DNA from: Candidatus Parabacteroides intestinigallinarum
Lineage (GTDB): Bacteria > Bacteroidota > Bacteroidia > Bacteroidales > Tannerellaceae
Direction of reading: 5' to 3'
NCBI GenBank assembly: GCA_019114945.1
Contig: DXEN01000054.1
Location: forward strand, 1 to 64,000
Length of the DNA: 64,000 nucleotides
A program made the translations under genes and the position numbers. Below the pieces are notes generated by a model. That model saw only the letters and a list, made by a program, of their open reading frames with translations. It did not search any database and was not told the origin of the DNA. This document shows, one piece after another, positions 8,119-17,831 of this stretch (position 1 is the stretch's first letter; every line of letters starts with the position of its first letter).

Positions 8119-10266
8119 TTACTCGCCTAACAGGATTTCCATGATCTGGCAAGCGGCCTTCGACACATTCGTGCCCGGACCGAAAATAGCGGCCACACCC
8201 GCCTTATACAGGAAGTCGTAGTCCTGCGCCGGGATAACACCACCCGCGATCACGATGATATCCGGACGACCCAGTTTCTTCAACTCCTCGATTACTTGAG
8301 GAACCAAGGTCTTATGACCAGCGGCCAAAGAAGAGACACCCATCACATGGACATCATTCTCGACGGCCTGACGAGCGGCTTCGGCCGGTGTCTGGAACAA
8401 CGGACCCATATCCACATCGAATCCACAATCGGCATAACCGGTAGCGACAACCTTCGCGCCACGATCGTGTCCGTCCTGACCCATCTTCGCGATCATGATA
8501 CGGGGCTGACGACCCTCTTTCTTGGCGAACTCCGCTGTCAGCTCGCAAGCCCGCTGGAAGTCCGCGTCTTTCTTAGTTTCTGATGAGTACACGCCTGAAA
8601 TAGTTCTAATGATTGCTTTATAACGTCCTACAACCGCCTCGCAAGCGTCTGAGATCTCGCCCAAAGAGGCACGAACAGCAGCGGCCTTAACCGCCAAGTC
8701 GAGCAAGTTGCCCTTCTTCGTCTTCACGCACTCCGTGATGTCGGCCAACGCCTTCTGCACGGCAGCCTCATCACGATTCGCGCGCAATTGCTTCAACAAC
8801 TCGATCTGCTCGTTGCGAACAGCCGTATTATCAATCTCCAGGATGTCGATCGGCGCCTCTTTCGGCAAACGATACTTGTTGACACCCACAATCGTCTGGA
8901 CACCTGAGTCGATACGAGCTTGCGTGCGAGCGGCAGCCTCCTCGATACGCATCTTGGGAAGACCCGTCTCGATCGCCTTGGCCATACCACCCATGCTCTC
9001 GATTTCCTGAATCAAAGCCCAGCCTTTATGAACCAACTCGTTCGTCAAAGATTCAACGTAGTAAGAACCACCCCACGGGTCGATCTGCTTGCAGACCTTT
9101 GTCTCCTCTTGGATATAAATCTGGGTATTACGAGCGATACGGGCGGAGAAGTCCGTCGGCAACGCGATCGCCTCATCCAACGCGTTCGTATGCAAAGACT
9201 GCGTATGACCCAGAGCGGCGGCCATCGCCTCGATACAAGTACGACCAACGTTATTAAACGGATCTTGCTCCGTCAACGACCAACCCGAGGTCTGGCAGTG
9301 CGTACGCAAAGCCAATGATTTCGGGTTCTTTGCGCCAAAGCTTTTCACGATCTTCGCCCACAACATACGAGCGGCACGCATCTTGGCGATCTCCATGAAG
9401 TGATTCATACCGATTGCCCAGAAGAATGACAAGCGAGGAGCGAAAGCGTCGATGTCGATACCCGCGTTCACGCCGGCACGCAAATACTCCAAGCCGTCGC
9501 ACAAGGTGTAGGCCATCTCGATATCAGCCGTAGCGCCCGCCTCCTGCATATGGTAACCGGAGATAGAAATCGAGTTGAATTTCGGCATCTTCTGCGAGGT
9601 AAACTCGAAGATGTCGGCGATAATACGCATAGAAAACTCAGGCGGATAGATATAGGTATTACGCACCATGAACTCCTTCAGGATATCGTTCTGGATCGTA
9701 CCGGCCATCTCCTCCAACTTAGCACCTTGTTCCAAGCCGGCGTTGATGTAGAACGCCATGATCGGGAGGACAGCGCCGTTCATCGTCATGGAAACAGACA
9801 TCTTATTCAAAGGAATACCCTCGAACAATACCTTCATATTCTCCAACGAGCAGATAGAAACACCGGCTTTTCCTACATCACCTACTACACGCTCGTTATC
9901 GGCGTCATAGCCACGGTGCGTCGGCAAGTCGAAAGCGACGGACAAACCCTTTTGTCCGGAAGCCAAATTACGGCGATAGAACGCGTTCGATTCCTCCGCC
10001 GTAGAGAATCCCGCATACTGACGGATGGTCCACGGACGCATCGGATACATGGCGCTGTACGGGCCACGCAAATAAGGAGGAAGTCCCGAAACATAATTCA
10101 GATGCTCCATTCCCTCCAAGTCTTCTTTCGTGTAAACCGGTTTCACATTGATATGCTCCGGAGTCTTCCAATCGGCCTCGATGCCGTTGGCTTTCGCCCA
10201 TTCAGCCGCATTGTGAGCGGCGAACCCGGCGTTCTTTATATTTATATCTTTAAAATTCGGTCTCAT
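8119..10266 (-). CDS. mutB: Methylmalonyl-CoA mutase, large (catalytic) subunit
   Basis: The enzyme interconverts succinyl-CoA and (R)-methylmalonyl-CoA using adenosylcobalamin. At 715 residues it has the full large-subunit layout: a TIM barrel (residues about 60-420, with [18 protein letters not shown]) and a C-terminal B12-binding flavodoxin-like domain from about residue 588 with the base-off His in [12 protein letters not shown]. It is 14 bases downstream of the small subunit, so the two form an operon. With the epimerase and decarboxylase operon at 31465-36035 it completes the succinate-to-propionate route. Confidence 0.97.
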   Translation of the reverse strand: MRPNFKDINIKNAGFAAHNAAEWAKANGIEADWKTPEHINVKPVYTKEDLEGMEHLNYVSGLPPYLRGPYSAMYPMRPWTIRQYAGFSTAEESNAFYRRNLASGQKGLSVAFDLPTHRGYDADNERVVGDVGKAGVSICSLENMKVLFEGIPLNKMSVSMTMNGAVLPIMAFYINAGLEQGAKLEEMAGTIQNDILKEFMVRNTYIYPPEFSMRIIADIFEFTSQKMPKFNSISISGYHMQEAGATADIEMAYTLCDGLEYLRAGVNAGIDIDAFAPRLSFFWAIGMNHFMEIAKMRAARMLWAKIVKSFGAKNPKSLALRTHCQTSGWSLTEQDPFNNVGRTCIEAMAAALGHTQSLHTNALDEAIALPTDFSARIARNTQIYIQEETKVCKQIDPWGGSYYVESLTNELVHKGWALIQEIESMGGMAKAIETGLPKMRIEEAAARTQARIDSGVQTIVGVNKYRLPKEAPIDILEIDNTAVRNEQIELLKQLRANRDEAAVQKALADITECVKTKKGNLLDLAVKAAAVRASLGEISDACEAVVGRYKAIIRTISGVYSSETKKDADFQRACELTAEFAKKEGRQPRIMIAKMGQDGHDRGAKVVATGYADCGFDVDMGPLFQTPAEAARQAVENDVHVMGVSSLAAGHKTLVPQVIEELKKLGRPDIIVIAGGVIPAQDYDFLYKAGVAAIFGPGTNVSKAACQIMEILLGE

Positions 10267-10280
10267 TGTCTTCTGGATTT

Positions 10281-12149
10281 TTAAATACCTAATTTAGCGT
10301 TGAAAGCCCGCAACGTTTCCAATACATTGCTCTTCACGTTAATAAATTGATCGATGCCCTGTGCTTTCAGGTCTTCCATACAAGCCGGAGCACCCGCTAC
10401 GACAAACAATGCACGACCGTTCAAAGCTTTATAAGCGGCCGGAGCATACTCTGCGTACTCATCGTCGCTCGAGCAGAGAACCACGATATCCGCGCCTGCG
10501 TTCACCGCTGCTTCCACGCCCTCTTCGACGGTATCAAATCCTAAATTATCAAGCGTCTTGTAGCCCGCGCAAGCAAAGAAGTTGCAAGAGAATTGCGAAC
10601 GAGCCAGACGCATCGCCAAGTTGCCGATTGTCAACATAAACGCTTTCGGGGTCTTACCGCTCTTCTCGGTAGCCAAGCGCAACGCCTCGAACTCGGAAGC
10701 GCCACGAGCGAAGCTCAGCTTCGTCACGCCCTCGTTCTCGCAATGGTTCTGGTGCTGACCCGCACAGCAGCAAGCGCCTTCCTCTTTCTTGATCTTCTCG
10801 GCAGCGACCTCGGTGAAGTTCGGGAATTGGTTCGTGCCCAGCAACGACTCACGACGGGTAGCGACCGCTTTATGGCGAGCCTCGTTGGATGCGTTGACAG
10901 AGGCTTGAATCTCGCCCGCGTTAGCCAAAGCGCCGAAACCGCCTTTCTCCTCTGTCTCCAAGAAGAGTTTCCAGGCGACATCCGCGATGGAGTTCGTGAA
11001 TACCTCGATGGTATAGGAACCGGCTCCCGGATCAACGATCTTATCAAAATGAGACTCTTCTTTCAGCAAGAGCTGTTGATTGCGCGCGATACGCTCCGAG
11101 AAATCGTCAGGAGTCTCGAATGCCTCATCAAACGGAAGTACCGTGATAGAATCCACCCCGGCGATAGCGGCCGACATCGCCTCTGTCTGCGAACGCAGCA
11201 AATTCACATGCGCATCATATACGGTCATGTTCCAACGAGAGGTCTGCGCGTGCATCGCCATCTTGCAAGCGCAATCGCAAGCCGGTTGATACGCTTTCAC
11301 AATCTCCGCCCACAACCAACGAGCGGCACGGAACTTCGCGATCTCCATGAAATAGTTCGAGCTGATACCGAAATTGAACTTGATCTTCTTAGCTACCTCA
11401 TCCACCGAGAAGCCCGCGTCGGTCAATTTCGCCAGCAAATCGTTACCCCAAGCCAAAGCGTAACCCAGCTCTTGGGAGATATAAGCGCCGGCGTTATTCA
11501 ATTGATAAGCATTGACACCCAGCACACGATAATTAGGTAACGCCTCGCCCGCTTTCAGGACAGCGGTCGCTTTCTCTACCCAATTCTCATTCTTGTGGCC
11601 TTTAATTAAAGGTTTCTTGAACGGATCGAAGTTTACGGAACCGACACATTTCGCCAGGTCGATACCTTTACCTTTATAATACTCAACCAAGATCGTCAGT
11701 AAAACGTCAGCCTTGCACAAGCAAGTAGAAAAGTTCAACTCTACGCAAGCGGGGCAAATGCCATCAAGCAACGCGGCGATGTTCTCCGCCGTCACGTCGT
11801 CACCCTTGATCGAGAATCCCAACGAGGTAATTCCCTTCTCCAAGATGTCGCGCGCCTTCTCGTTCGCGGCCTTGCAATCCTCAACCTCGATGTCTTGACG
11901 GACATACCAATTGTTGTTAGTTTTCGTTCCACGCACATAAGGGAACTCACCCGGAAGAGAGTCTGTAGTCTTCAGACCTTCCAAATCTTCCAAACGATAG
12001 AAAGGATTCGCGTTGAATCCCTCTCCAGTCTTCCAAACTAACTTTTTCTCGAACGGGACCCCTTTCAGGTCGGTCGTTATCTTCGCCATCCACTCTTCTG
12101 TCGAGACAGGAGCGAATTCAGAGAAAAGTTTTTCTTTTAGTTCTGCCAT
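10281..12149 (-). CDS. mutA: Methylmalonyl-CoA mutase, small subunit
   Basis: This 622-residue protein is the non-catalytic partner of MutB in the heterodimeric mutase. It keeps the barrel ([19 protein letters not shown]) and a degenerate C-terminal B12-like domain ([20 protein letters not shown]) without the DxHxxG motif, which is why it cannot bind cobalamin. An insert rich in Cys ([15 protein letters not shown], about residues 450-465) joins the two domains; its role is unknown. First gene of the operon with its own promoter at 12215-12246. Confidence 0.95.
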   Translation of the reverse strand: MAELKEKLFSEFAPVSTEEWMAKITTDLKGVPFEKKLVWKTGEGFNANPFYRLEDLEGLKTTDSLPGEFPYVRGTKTNNNWYVRQDIEVEDCKAANEKARDILEKGITSLGFSIKGDDVTAENIAALLDGICPACVELNFSTCLCKADVLLTILVEYYKGKGIDLAKCVGSVNFDPFKKPLIKGHKNENWVEKATAVLKAGEALPNYRVLGVNAYQLNNAGAYISQELGYALAWGNDLLAKLTDAGFSVDEVAKKIKFNFGISSNYFMEIAKFRAARWLWAEIVKAYQPACDCACKMAMHAQTSRWNMTVYDAHVNLLRSQTEAMSAAIAGVDSITVLPFDEAFETPDDFSERIARNQQLLLKEESHFDKIVDPGAGSYTIEVFTNSIADVAWKLFLETEEKGGFGALANAGEIQASVNASNEARHKAVATRRESLLGTNQFPNFTEVAAEKIKKEEGACCCAGQHQNHCENEGVTKLSFARGASEFEALRLATEKSGKTPKAFMLTIGNLAMRLARSQFSCNFFACAGYKTLDNLGFDTVEEGVEAAVNAGADIVVLCSSDDEYAEYAPAAYKALNGRALFVVAGAPACMEDLKAQGIDQFINVKSNVLETLRAFNAKLGI

Positions 12150-12214
12150 AATAATTTGTTGTTATTAAACTGGTATTAGTAATGTTCTATACTATAGTGT
12201 TCAATTTCAAGAAG

Positions 12215-12246
12215 CAAAGGTAGGATAAATAAACAGTATCATCAAC
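12215..12246 (-). promoter_or_regulatory. Promoter of the mutAB operon
   Basis: On the minus strand TACCTTTG (12222-12215) is an exact -7 match and GTTG (12246-12243) lies 20 bases upstream. About 65 bases of untranslated leader precede mutA. No cobalamin-riboswitch B12 box was seen in the leader. Confidence 0.6.
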
Positions 12247-12247
12247 G

Positions 12248-12286
12248 AAAAGGCGCTAAAAACGCATTCGTTTTTAACGCCTTTTA
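12248..12286 (-). terminator. Terminator of gdhA
   Basis: AAAAGGCG-TAAAAAC and GTTTTTA-CGCCTTTT form a long stem around GCATTC. It lies 10 bases after the gdhA stop and directly before the mutAB promoter. Confidence 0.85.
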
Positions 12287-12295
12287 GAAAAACTA

Positions 12296-13630
12296 TCATA
12301 CGATACCTTGCGCCATCATCGCTTTCGCCACTTTCATGAAGCCCGCGATGTTAGCTCCTTTCACATAATTGATGTAATCGCCCTCGCGCCCATGCTCTAC
12401 GCATTGCTGGTGGATGCTGCTCATAATTTGATGGAGCTTCGCGTCGACCTCCTCGGCCGTCCACGAGATGTGCATGGCGTTCTGGGTCATCTCCAAGCCC
12501 GAGGTAGCCACGCCACCCGCGTTGACCGCCTTGCCCGGAGCGAACAACTGACGATGCTCGATAAACAAATCCACGGCCTCGGCGGTACATCCCATGTTGG
12601 ATACTTCCGCCACGCACAAGGTCTTGTTGTCGATCAATTTCCGCGCGTCCTCCTCGTTCAGCTCATTCTGGGTAGCGCACGGCAGGGCGATGTCCACTTT
12701 CTGTTCCCACGGCTTCTTGTCGGGATAGAAAGTAGAACCGGGGAATTCCTCGACGTATGGAGCGACGATATCGTTTCCGGAAGCGCGCAGCTCCAGCATA
12801 TAGTCGATCTTCTCGCCCGAGATGCCATCCGGATCGTAAACGTATCCATCCGGTCCGGAGATGGTAACCACTTTCGCTCCCAATTGCGTCGCTTTAGTGG
12901 CCGCTCCCCATGCCACGTTACCGAAACCGGAGATAGCCACGGTCTTACCTTTAATATCTATACCATGCGTCTGGAGCATTTGGTTGACGAAATAAAGGGC
13001 GCCAAAGCCCGTAGCCTCCGGACGGAGGATAGAGCCGCCAAACTCCATGCCTTTTCCCGTGAATGTACCCGTATTCTCCCGGGCCAGTTTCTTGTACATG
13101 CCATACATATACCCTACCTCGCGGCCACCTACGCCGATATCGCCCGCGGGAACATCGCGGTCGGGACCCAGGTTACGCCACAACTCCAAGATGAACGCCT
13201 GGCAGAAACGCATGATCTCGGCATCGCTCTTGCCTCTTGGAGCGAAGTCGGAGCCGCCTTTGCCACCACCCATCGGAAGGGTGGTCAACGCGTTCTTGAA
13301 AGTTTGCTCGAATCCTAAGAACTTCAGGATGGATAAGTTGACGGACGGATGGAAACGGATGCCTCCTTTATACGGGCCGATCGCGTTGTTGAATTGGACA
13401 CGGTATCCCAGATTCACTTGGATTTCCCCTTTATCATCTACCCAAGGCACGCGGAAGGTAAAAATACGCTCCGGCTCGACCAAACGCTCGATGATTTTCG
13501 CTTTCTCAAACTCTGGATGCTGATTGTATACATCCTCGATAGATAATAGTACCTCTTTCACTGCTTGCAAATACTCCTTCTCACCGGGATGCTTTGCCTC
13601 TAACGCTGATAGAATAACTTCTGTCTTCAT
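12296..13630 (-). CDS. gdhA: NADP-specific glutamate dehydrogenase
   Basis: It fixes ammonium onto 2-oxoglutarate to give glutamate. The 444-residue length is that of hexameric bacterial GdhA. Visible motifs are the substrate-binding Lys region LPMGGGKGGSDF (about residues 110-125), DVPAGDIGVGGREVGYMYG, and the Rossmann loop VAISGFGNVAWG (about 230). It is a single-gene unit with its own terminator. The coenzyme assignment rests on overall resemblance to the 444-450 residue NADP(H) enzymes, not on a decisive residue. Confidence 0.95.
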   Translation of the reverse strand: MKTEVILSALEAKHPGEKEYLQAVKEVLLSIEDVYNQHPEFEKAKIIERLVEPERIFTFRVPWVDDKGEIQVNLGYRVQFNNAIGPYKGGIRFHPSVNLSILKFLGFEQTFKNALTTLPMGGGKGGSDFAPRGKSDAEIMRFCQAFILELWRNLGPDRDVPAGDIGVGGREVGYMYGMYKKLARENTGTFTGKGMEFGGSILRPEATGFGALYFVNQMLQTHGIDIKGKTVAISGFGNVAWGAATKATQLGAKVVTISGPDGYVYDPDGISGEKIDYMLELRASGNDIVAPYVEEFPGSTFYPDKKPWEQKVDIALPCATQNELNEEDARKLIDNKTLCVAEVSNMGCTAEAVDLFIEHRQLFAPGKAVNAGGVATSGLEMTQNAMHISWTAEEVDAKLHQIMSSIHQQCVEHGREGDYINYVKGANIAGFMKVAKAMMAQGIV

Positions 13631-13770
13631 AGCATTTATGTACGTTTTTAAAAGGATAACATTGTGTTGGCAAATGTAGGTATTTCTAAGGAAAAACCAA
13701 GCGTTCCGCTTGCTTTTTAGAGGGGAATGACGAAAATTCCTTATTTGGAGTCAGAATGCGTGCCCCCTTA

Positions 13771-13801
13771 TTTTAATAGTTGCGATTTTTCCTTACATTT
13801 G
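13771..13801 (+). promoter_or_regulatory. Promoter of the PEP/pyruvate-binding protein gene
   Basis: TACATTTG (13794-13801) matches TAnnTTTG and TTTT (13771-13774) sits 19 bases upstream. The start codon is 26 bases downstream. Confidence 0.5.
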
Positions 13802-13826
13802 ACCGCTAATTTCTATTTCTACAAAT

Positions 13827-16784
13827 ATGAGCGGTATACCGAATATAAAAGATTTGGTGTTCAGGGATACCCCGTTCGCCAACTTGATGAATAAACGTAT
13901 ATATAATGTATTACTGATCGCCACGAAGTACGACGCGTTCATGCTGGAGGACGACGGCCGCGTGGACGAGCAGGTATTCAACGAATATACGGCCCTCAGC
14001 CTGCATTATCCACCCCGCTTCACGCAGGTGACCACGGAGGAGGAGGCCTTGCGGGAGTTGAAGGATCGGAACTTCGAGCTGATTATCTGTATGCCGAATA
14101 TGGATAATCGAGATATCTTCGCCGAGGCCGGCGAGATCAAGGTGCATTACCCGAACATACCGATTGTCGTGCTGACGCCTTTCTCGAAAGAGGTATCCAA
14201 GCGAATCGCCAACGAGGACCTGAGCGCGATCGACTACGTGTTCAGCTGGCTGGGCAACGCGGAATTGCTGCTGGCCATCATCAAGCTGATAGAGGACAAG
14301 ATGAACGCCCCGGACGACACGGCGCGCGTCGGGGTGCAGATTATCCTGCTGGTCGAGGATTCCATCCGCTTCTACTCCTCGGCGCTGCCGCATCTGTACA
14401 AGTTCGTCCTGGAGCAAAGCCAGATGTTCGCGAAAGAGGCGCTGAACGACCACCAGCAGACGTTGCGCATGCGCGGACGGCCCAAGATCAAGCTGGCCCG
14501 CACCTACGAGGAGGCCGTGCGCATCTTCGAGCAGTACAAGGACAACATGCTGGGCATCATCTCGGACATGAGCTTCATGCACAACGGGGTGAAAGACCCT
14601 TACGCCGGCTACAAGTTCGGGCAATACGTCCGGAAAACGGGCCTGATCATTCCTTTCGTACTGGAATCGTCCGAGGCGAGCAACAACGTGTACGCGAAAG
14701 AGCTGGACGCCTCGTTCATCGACAAGAACTCCAAGAGCTACCCGCAAGATTTGCGGAGGGAGATCACGCGGCGCTTCGGCTTCGGCGATTTCGTGATCAT
14801 CAATCCCCATACGAACGAGGAGATCATGCGCATCAAGGACTTGAAGGATTTGCAGAAGAAAGTGTTCCAAATACCGGACGACTCGCTGGTCTACCACCTG
14901 TCGCGCAATCACTTCTCGCGCTTCTTCTACTCGCGGGCCATGTTCCCGCCAGCCGAGGTGCTGAAGCATGTGGACGTAAGCGACTACAAAGACATGGACG
15001 AGGCGCGCAAACTGATTTTCGACGTGATCGTGCAATACCGCCGGATGAAAAACGCGGGCGTCGTGGCGATCTACCGGAAAGACCGCTTCGACGAGTACAG
15101 CAATTTCGCGCGCATCGGCGACGGCTCGCTGGGCGGCAAGGGCCGGGGCCTGGCCTTTATCGGGGCGATGGTGAAGCGCTACCCCGCCTTGGAGCGCGAC
15201 AATTTCGCCGTGACCATCCCGAAAACGGTCGTCATCTGCACGGATATCTTCGACGAGTTCATGGAGACCAACGAGCTATACCCCCTGGCGCTGAGCGACG
15301 CCGACGACGAGACGATACTGCGCTATTTCCTGCGCGCCAGCCTGCCCGCCCGCCTCATCGAGGACCTGATGGCTTTCTACGACGTGGTGAAAAGCCCGGT
15401 GGCCGTGCGCTCCTCCAGCCTGCTGGAAGACTCGCACTACCAGCCCTTCGCCGGCATCTACTCCACCTACATGGTGCCCAAGCAGGCGGATAAATACGAG
15501 ATGCTACGCACCGTGAGCGACGCGATCAAGGCGGTGTACGCCTCCGTGTTCTACCGCGACAGCAAGGCGTACATGACCGCCACCTCCAACCTGATCGACC
15601 AGGAGAAGATGGCGGTCGTCCTGCAGGAGGTCGTCGGCTCGCGCTACGACAAGCATTTCTATCCCACGATGTCGGGCGTGGCGCGCTCGCTGAACTTCTA
15701 CCCGATAGGCAACGAGAAGGCCGAGGATGGCATCGCCAACATCGCCTTAGGCCTGGGGAAATACATCGTCGACGGAGGGGTCACCCTGCGCTTCTCGCCC
15801 CGCCACCCCCACAGCATCCTGCAGATGAGCACGGTCGACTTCGCCTTGCGCGAGACGCAGACGCGCTTCTATGCCCTCGACCTGGAGAACATGGCGAAGA
15901 CGTTCTCGGTGGACGACGCCTTCAACCTCGTGAAGCTAAGCGTCAAGGACGCCGACGCCGAGGGCTCCCTGCGCTACATCGTATCCACCTACGACCCCTA
16001 CGACCAAATCATACGGGACGGCTATTACCCGGGCGGACGGAAAATCCTCTCGTTCGTGAATATCCTGCAACACGACGTGTTCCCGCTCGCCGACACGCTG
16101 GACCAGCTCCTGCGAATCGGGCAGAAGGAGATGGGGCGCCCGGTAGAGATAGAGTTTGCCGTGAACATCAGCCCCGAAGACCACACGAAGGCGACGTTCT
16201 ACCTGCTGCAAATCCGCCCCATCGTGGACAACAAGGAGGTCATGGAGGAAGACCTTTCGCTCGTGAAGGACGAGGAGACCATCCTGTCCTCCAAGAGCGT
16301 GCTGGGGCACGGCATCGTGAGCGACGTGCGCGACGTCATCTACGTGAAGACGGGGGCCTTCAACTCCGCCAACAACCAGGCGATAGCCCGCGAGATAGAG
16401 CGGATGAACCGGACGTTCACCGGTACCGACCAGGGATTCGTGCTGGTGGGTCCCGGACGGTGGGGCAGCAGCGACCCGTGGCTGGGCATCCCCGTCAAAT
16501 GGCCGCACATCAGCAACGCCCGCGTCATCGTGGAGTGCGGGTTGGAGAATTACCGGGTCGACCCGAGCCAGGGCACGCACTTCTTCCAGAACCTGACCTC
16601 GTTCGGCGTGGGCTACTTCACCATCAACCCCTTCAAGGGCGACGGCTGGTTCGACGAGGCCTTCCTCAACGCCCAGCCCGCCGTGGAGGAGACGGACTAC
16701 ATCCGCCACGTGCGCTTCGACGCGCCCATCACCATCAAGATGGACGGCAAGCGAAGCCTCGGCGTCGTGCTAAAGCCCGCGTGA
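13827..16784 (+). CDS. PEP/pyruvate-binding (PPDK N-terminal-like) protein with tandem receiver-like domains
   Basis: The 985-residue protein has two receiver-like segments at its N-terminus. In the first (about 24-145) the usual acceptor Asp position reads LIICMPNM and looks degenerate. The second (about 172-300; ILLVEDS then IISDMSF with Asp near 246) keeps the acidic pocket and Asp. A PPDK-type ATP-grasp follows: SLGGKGRGLAF near 433, AVRSSSLLEDS near 524, and LLQIRP near 793. The swivelling phosphohistidine domain and the PEP/pyruvate barrel of true PEP synthase are not seen; instead VGPGRWGSSDPWLG near 874 begins an unassigned C-terminal part. Known relatives are named only PEP/pyruvate-binding domain proteins. 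The reaction is unknown. Codons are strongly GC-rich. A 42-bp repeat array follows. Confidence 0.8.
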   Translation: MSGIPNIKDLVFRDTPFANLMNKRIYNVLLIATKYDAFMLEDDGRVDEQVFNEYTALSLHYPPRFTQVTTEEEALRELKDRNFELIICMPNMDNRDIFAEAGEIKVHYPNIPIVVLTPFSKEVSKRIANEDLSAIDYVFSWLGNAELLLAIIKLIEDKMNAPDDTARVGVQIILLVEDSIRFYSSALPHLYKFVLEQSQMFAKEALNDHQQTLRMRGRPKIKLARTYEEAVRIFEQYKDNMLGIISDMSFMHNGVKDPYAGYKFGQYVRKTGLIIPFVLESSEASNNVYAKELDASFIDKNSKSYPQDLRREITRRFGFGDFVIINPHTNEEIMRIKDLKDLQKKVFQIPDDSLVYHLSRNHFSRFFYSRAMFPPAEVLKHVDVSDYKDMDEARKLIFDVIVQYRRMKNAGVVAIYRKDRFDEYSNFARIGDGSLGGKGRGLAFIGAMVKRYPALERDNFAVTIPKTVVICTDIFDEFMETNELYPLALSDADDETILRYFLRASLPARLIEDLMAFYDVVKSPVAVRSSSLLEDSHYQPFAGIYSTYMVPKQADKYEMLRTVSDAIKAVYASVFYRDSKAYMTATSNLIDQEKMAVVLQEVVGSRYDKHFYPTMSGVARSLNFYPIGNEKAEDGIANIALGLGKYIVDGGVTLRFSPRHPHSILQMSTVDFALRETQTRFYALDLENMAKTFSVDDAFNLVKLSVKDADAEGSLRYIVSTYDPYDQIIRDGYYPGGRKILSFVNILQHDVFPLADTLDQLLRIGQKEMGRPVEIEFAVNISPEDHTKATFYLLQIRPIVDNKEVMEEDLSLVKDEETILSSKSVLGHGIVSDVRDVIYVKTGAFNSANNQAIAREIERMNRTFTGTDQGFVLVGPGRWGSSDPWLGIPVKWPHISNARVIVECGLENYRVDPSQGTHFFQNLTSFGVGYFTINPFKGDGWFDEAFLNAQPAVEETDYIRHVRFDAPITIKMDGKRSLGVVLKPA

Positions 16785-16816
16785 ATAAGCGAGGGCGTAT
16801 CGAGATGAGATAATAA

Positions 16817-17068
16817 TGCCTTGCGGGTAGTCGCAAGGGGCATTCGAGAGGACGAAAATGCCCTGCGACTACCCGCAAGGCATTTTCAAGAAGGCAAAAG
16901 TGCCCTGCGAGGGGTCGCAAGGCATTTTCAAGAGGGCAAAAGTGCCCTGCGACTACCCGCAAGGCGTTTTCAAGAGGGCAAAAGTGCCCTGCGACTACCC
17001 GCAAGGCATTTTCGAGAGGGCAAAAGCGCTTTGCGAGGGGTCGCAAGGCATTTTCAAGAAGGCATACC
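16817..17068. repeat. 42-bp tandem array, six units
   Basis: Six exact-period units start at 16817, 16859, 16901, 16943, 16985 and 17027. Each has a dyad TGCG-N6-CGCA (or a variant with GAGGGGT in the middle) and a second dyad GGGCA-AAAG-TGCCC at the unit boundary. The array fills the convergent gap between the PEP-binding gene and the nucleotidyltransferase gene. Because 42 is a multiple of three, it keeps spurious ORFs open on both strands. Confidence 0.92.
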
Positions 17069-17078
17069 TTCCCTTCCC

Positions 17079-17831
17079 TCATTCCGGACGCGCCCCCTCC
17101 CCTTCCCGGAGCCACCGCTCGGCCCGGGCGAGCGCCTCGGGCTTGCCGACGTCTATCAAGCGCAGCCGCTCGGCCTTGTACGCCCGGATATCCGTCCGCG
17201 CGCAAACGGACAGGTAGAACTGGATGATGGAGAACTTGCCGGTCCACTCCTCCATGAGGTCCAGGATACGCGGCGACATCACGTGGATGCCGCTGAACGC
17301 GAGCTCCTGATACTGGTCGGGGTCGAAATACGGATAGTACGACTTCACCTCGCCGGTCTGGCGGTTCCGCCATCCGCACAGTTTATCTTCCTTATTAAAT
17401 AAGAGGTAGCGCGACGTGTCGCGCCGGCTCACGAGCAGCGTCGCCAGCGGGTCGCTCCTCCGGTGCGCCTCGTAGAGAGCCCGCAGGTCGACGTCCGACA
17501 GGATATCGACGTTGTGCACCAGAAACGGCTCGTCGCCCCGCAGCCAGGGCGTCGCCTTCTTGATACCCCCGCCGGTATCGAGCAGGTAATCGCTCTCGTC
17601 CGAGAGGTGGATCTGAAGCCCGAAGTTATCGTTCGCCCGCAGGAAATCGGCGATCTGCCCGCCTAAGTGATGGATGTTGATGACGAGCCGGTCGAACCCG
17701 GCGGCTTTCAGTTTGAGTATGACATGCTCCAGCATCGGTTTCCCGCCGACCGGTATCAATGCCTTGGGGGTATGGTCGGTCAGCGGCCGCAGCCGCGAGC
17801 CGACACCCGCCGCGAATATCATTGCTTTCAT
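17079..17831 (-). CDS. Sugar-1-phosphate nucleotidyltransferase, MurU-like
   Basis: The 250-residue GT-A-fold protein begins AMIFAAGVGSRLRPLTDHTPKALIPV, the nucleotide-binding signature of sugar nucleotidyltransferases. It lacks the long C-terminal beta-helix of GlmU, so it has the short form seen in MurU, which makes UDP-MurNAc from MurNAc-1-phosphate. It overlaps the upstream kinase gene by 4 bases (ATGA), so the two are translationally coupled. Pairing with an anomeric sugar kinase matches the AmgK-MurU recycling pair of Pseudomonas. The alternative is a mannose- or glucose-1-phosphate enzyme; sugar and nucleotide specificity are inferred from context. Confidence 0.75.
   Translation of the reverse strand: MKAMIFAAGVGSRLRPLTDHTPKALIPVGGKPMLEHVILKLKAAGFDRLVINIHHLGGQIADFLRANDNFGLQIHLSDESDYLLDTGGGIKKATPWLRGDEPFLVHNVDILSDVDLRALYEAHRRSDPLATLLVSRRDTSRYLLFNKEDKLCGWRNRQTGEVKSYYPYFDPDQYQELAFSGIHVMSPRILDLMEEWTGKFSIIQFYLSVCARTDIRAYKAERLRLIDVGKPEALARAERWLREGEGARPE

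Noticed and set aside
12150..12247. Cobalamin riboswitch before the B12-dependent mutase operon
   Set aside because: The leader is about 65 bases, too short, and shows no B12 box.
16821..17402. 193-codon plus-strand and 214-codon minus-strand frames through the 42-bp array
   Set aside because: They stay open only because the repeat length is a multiple of three; the non-repeat parts are shadows of the nucleotidyltransferase gene.
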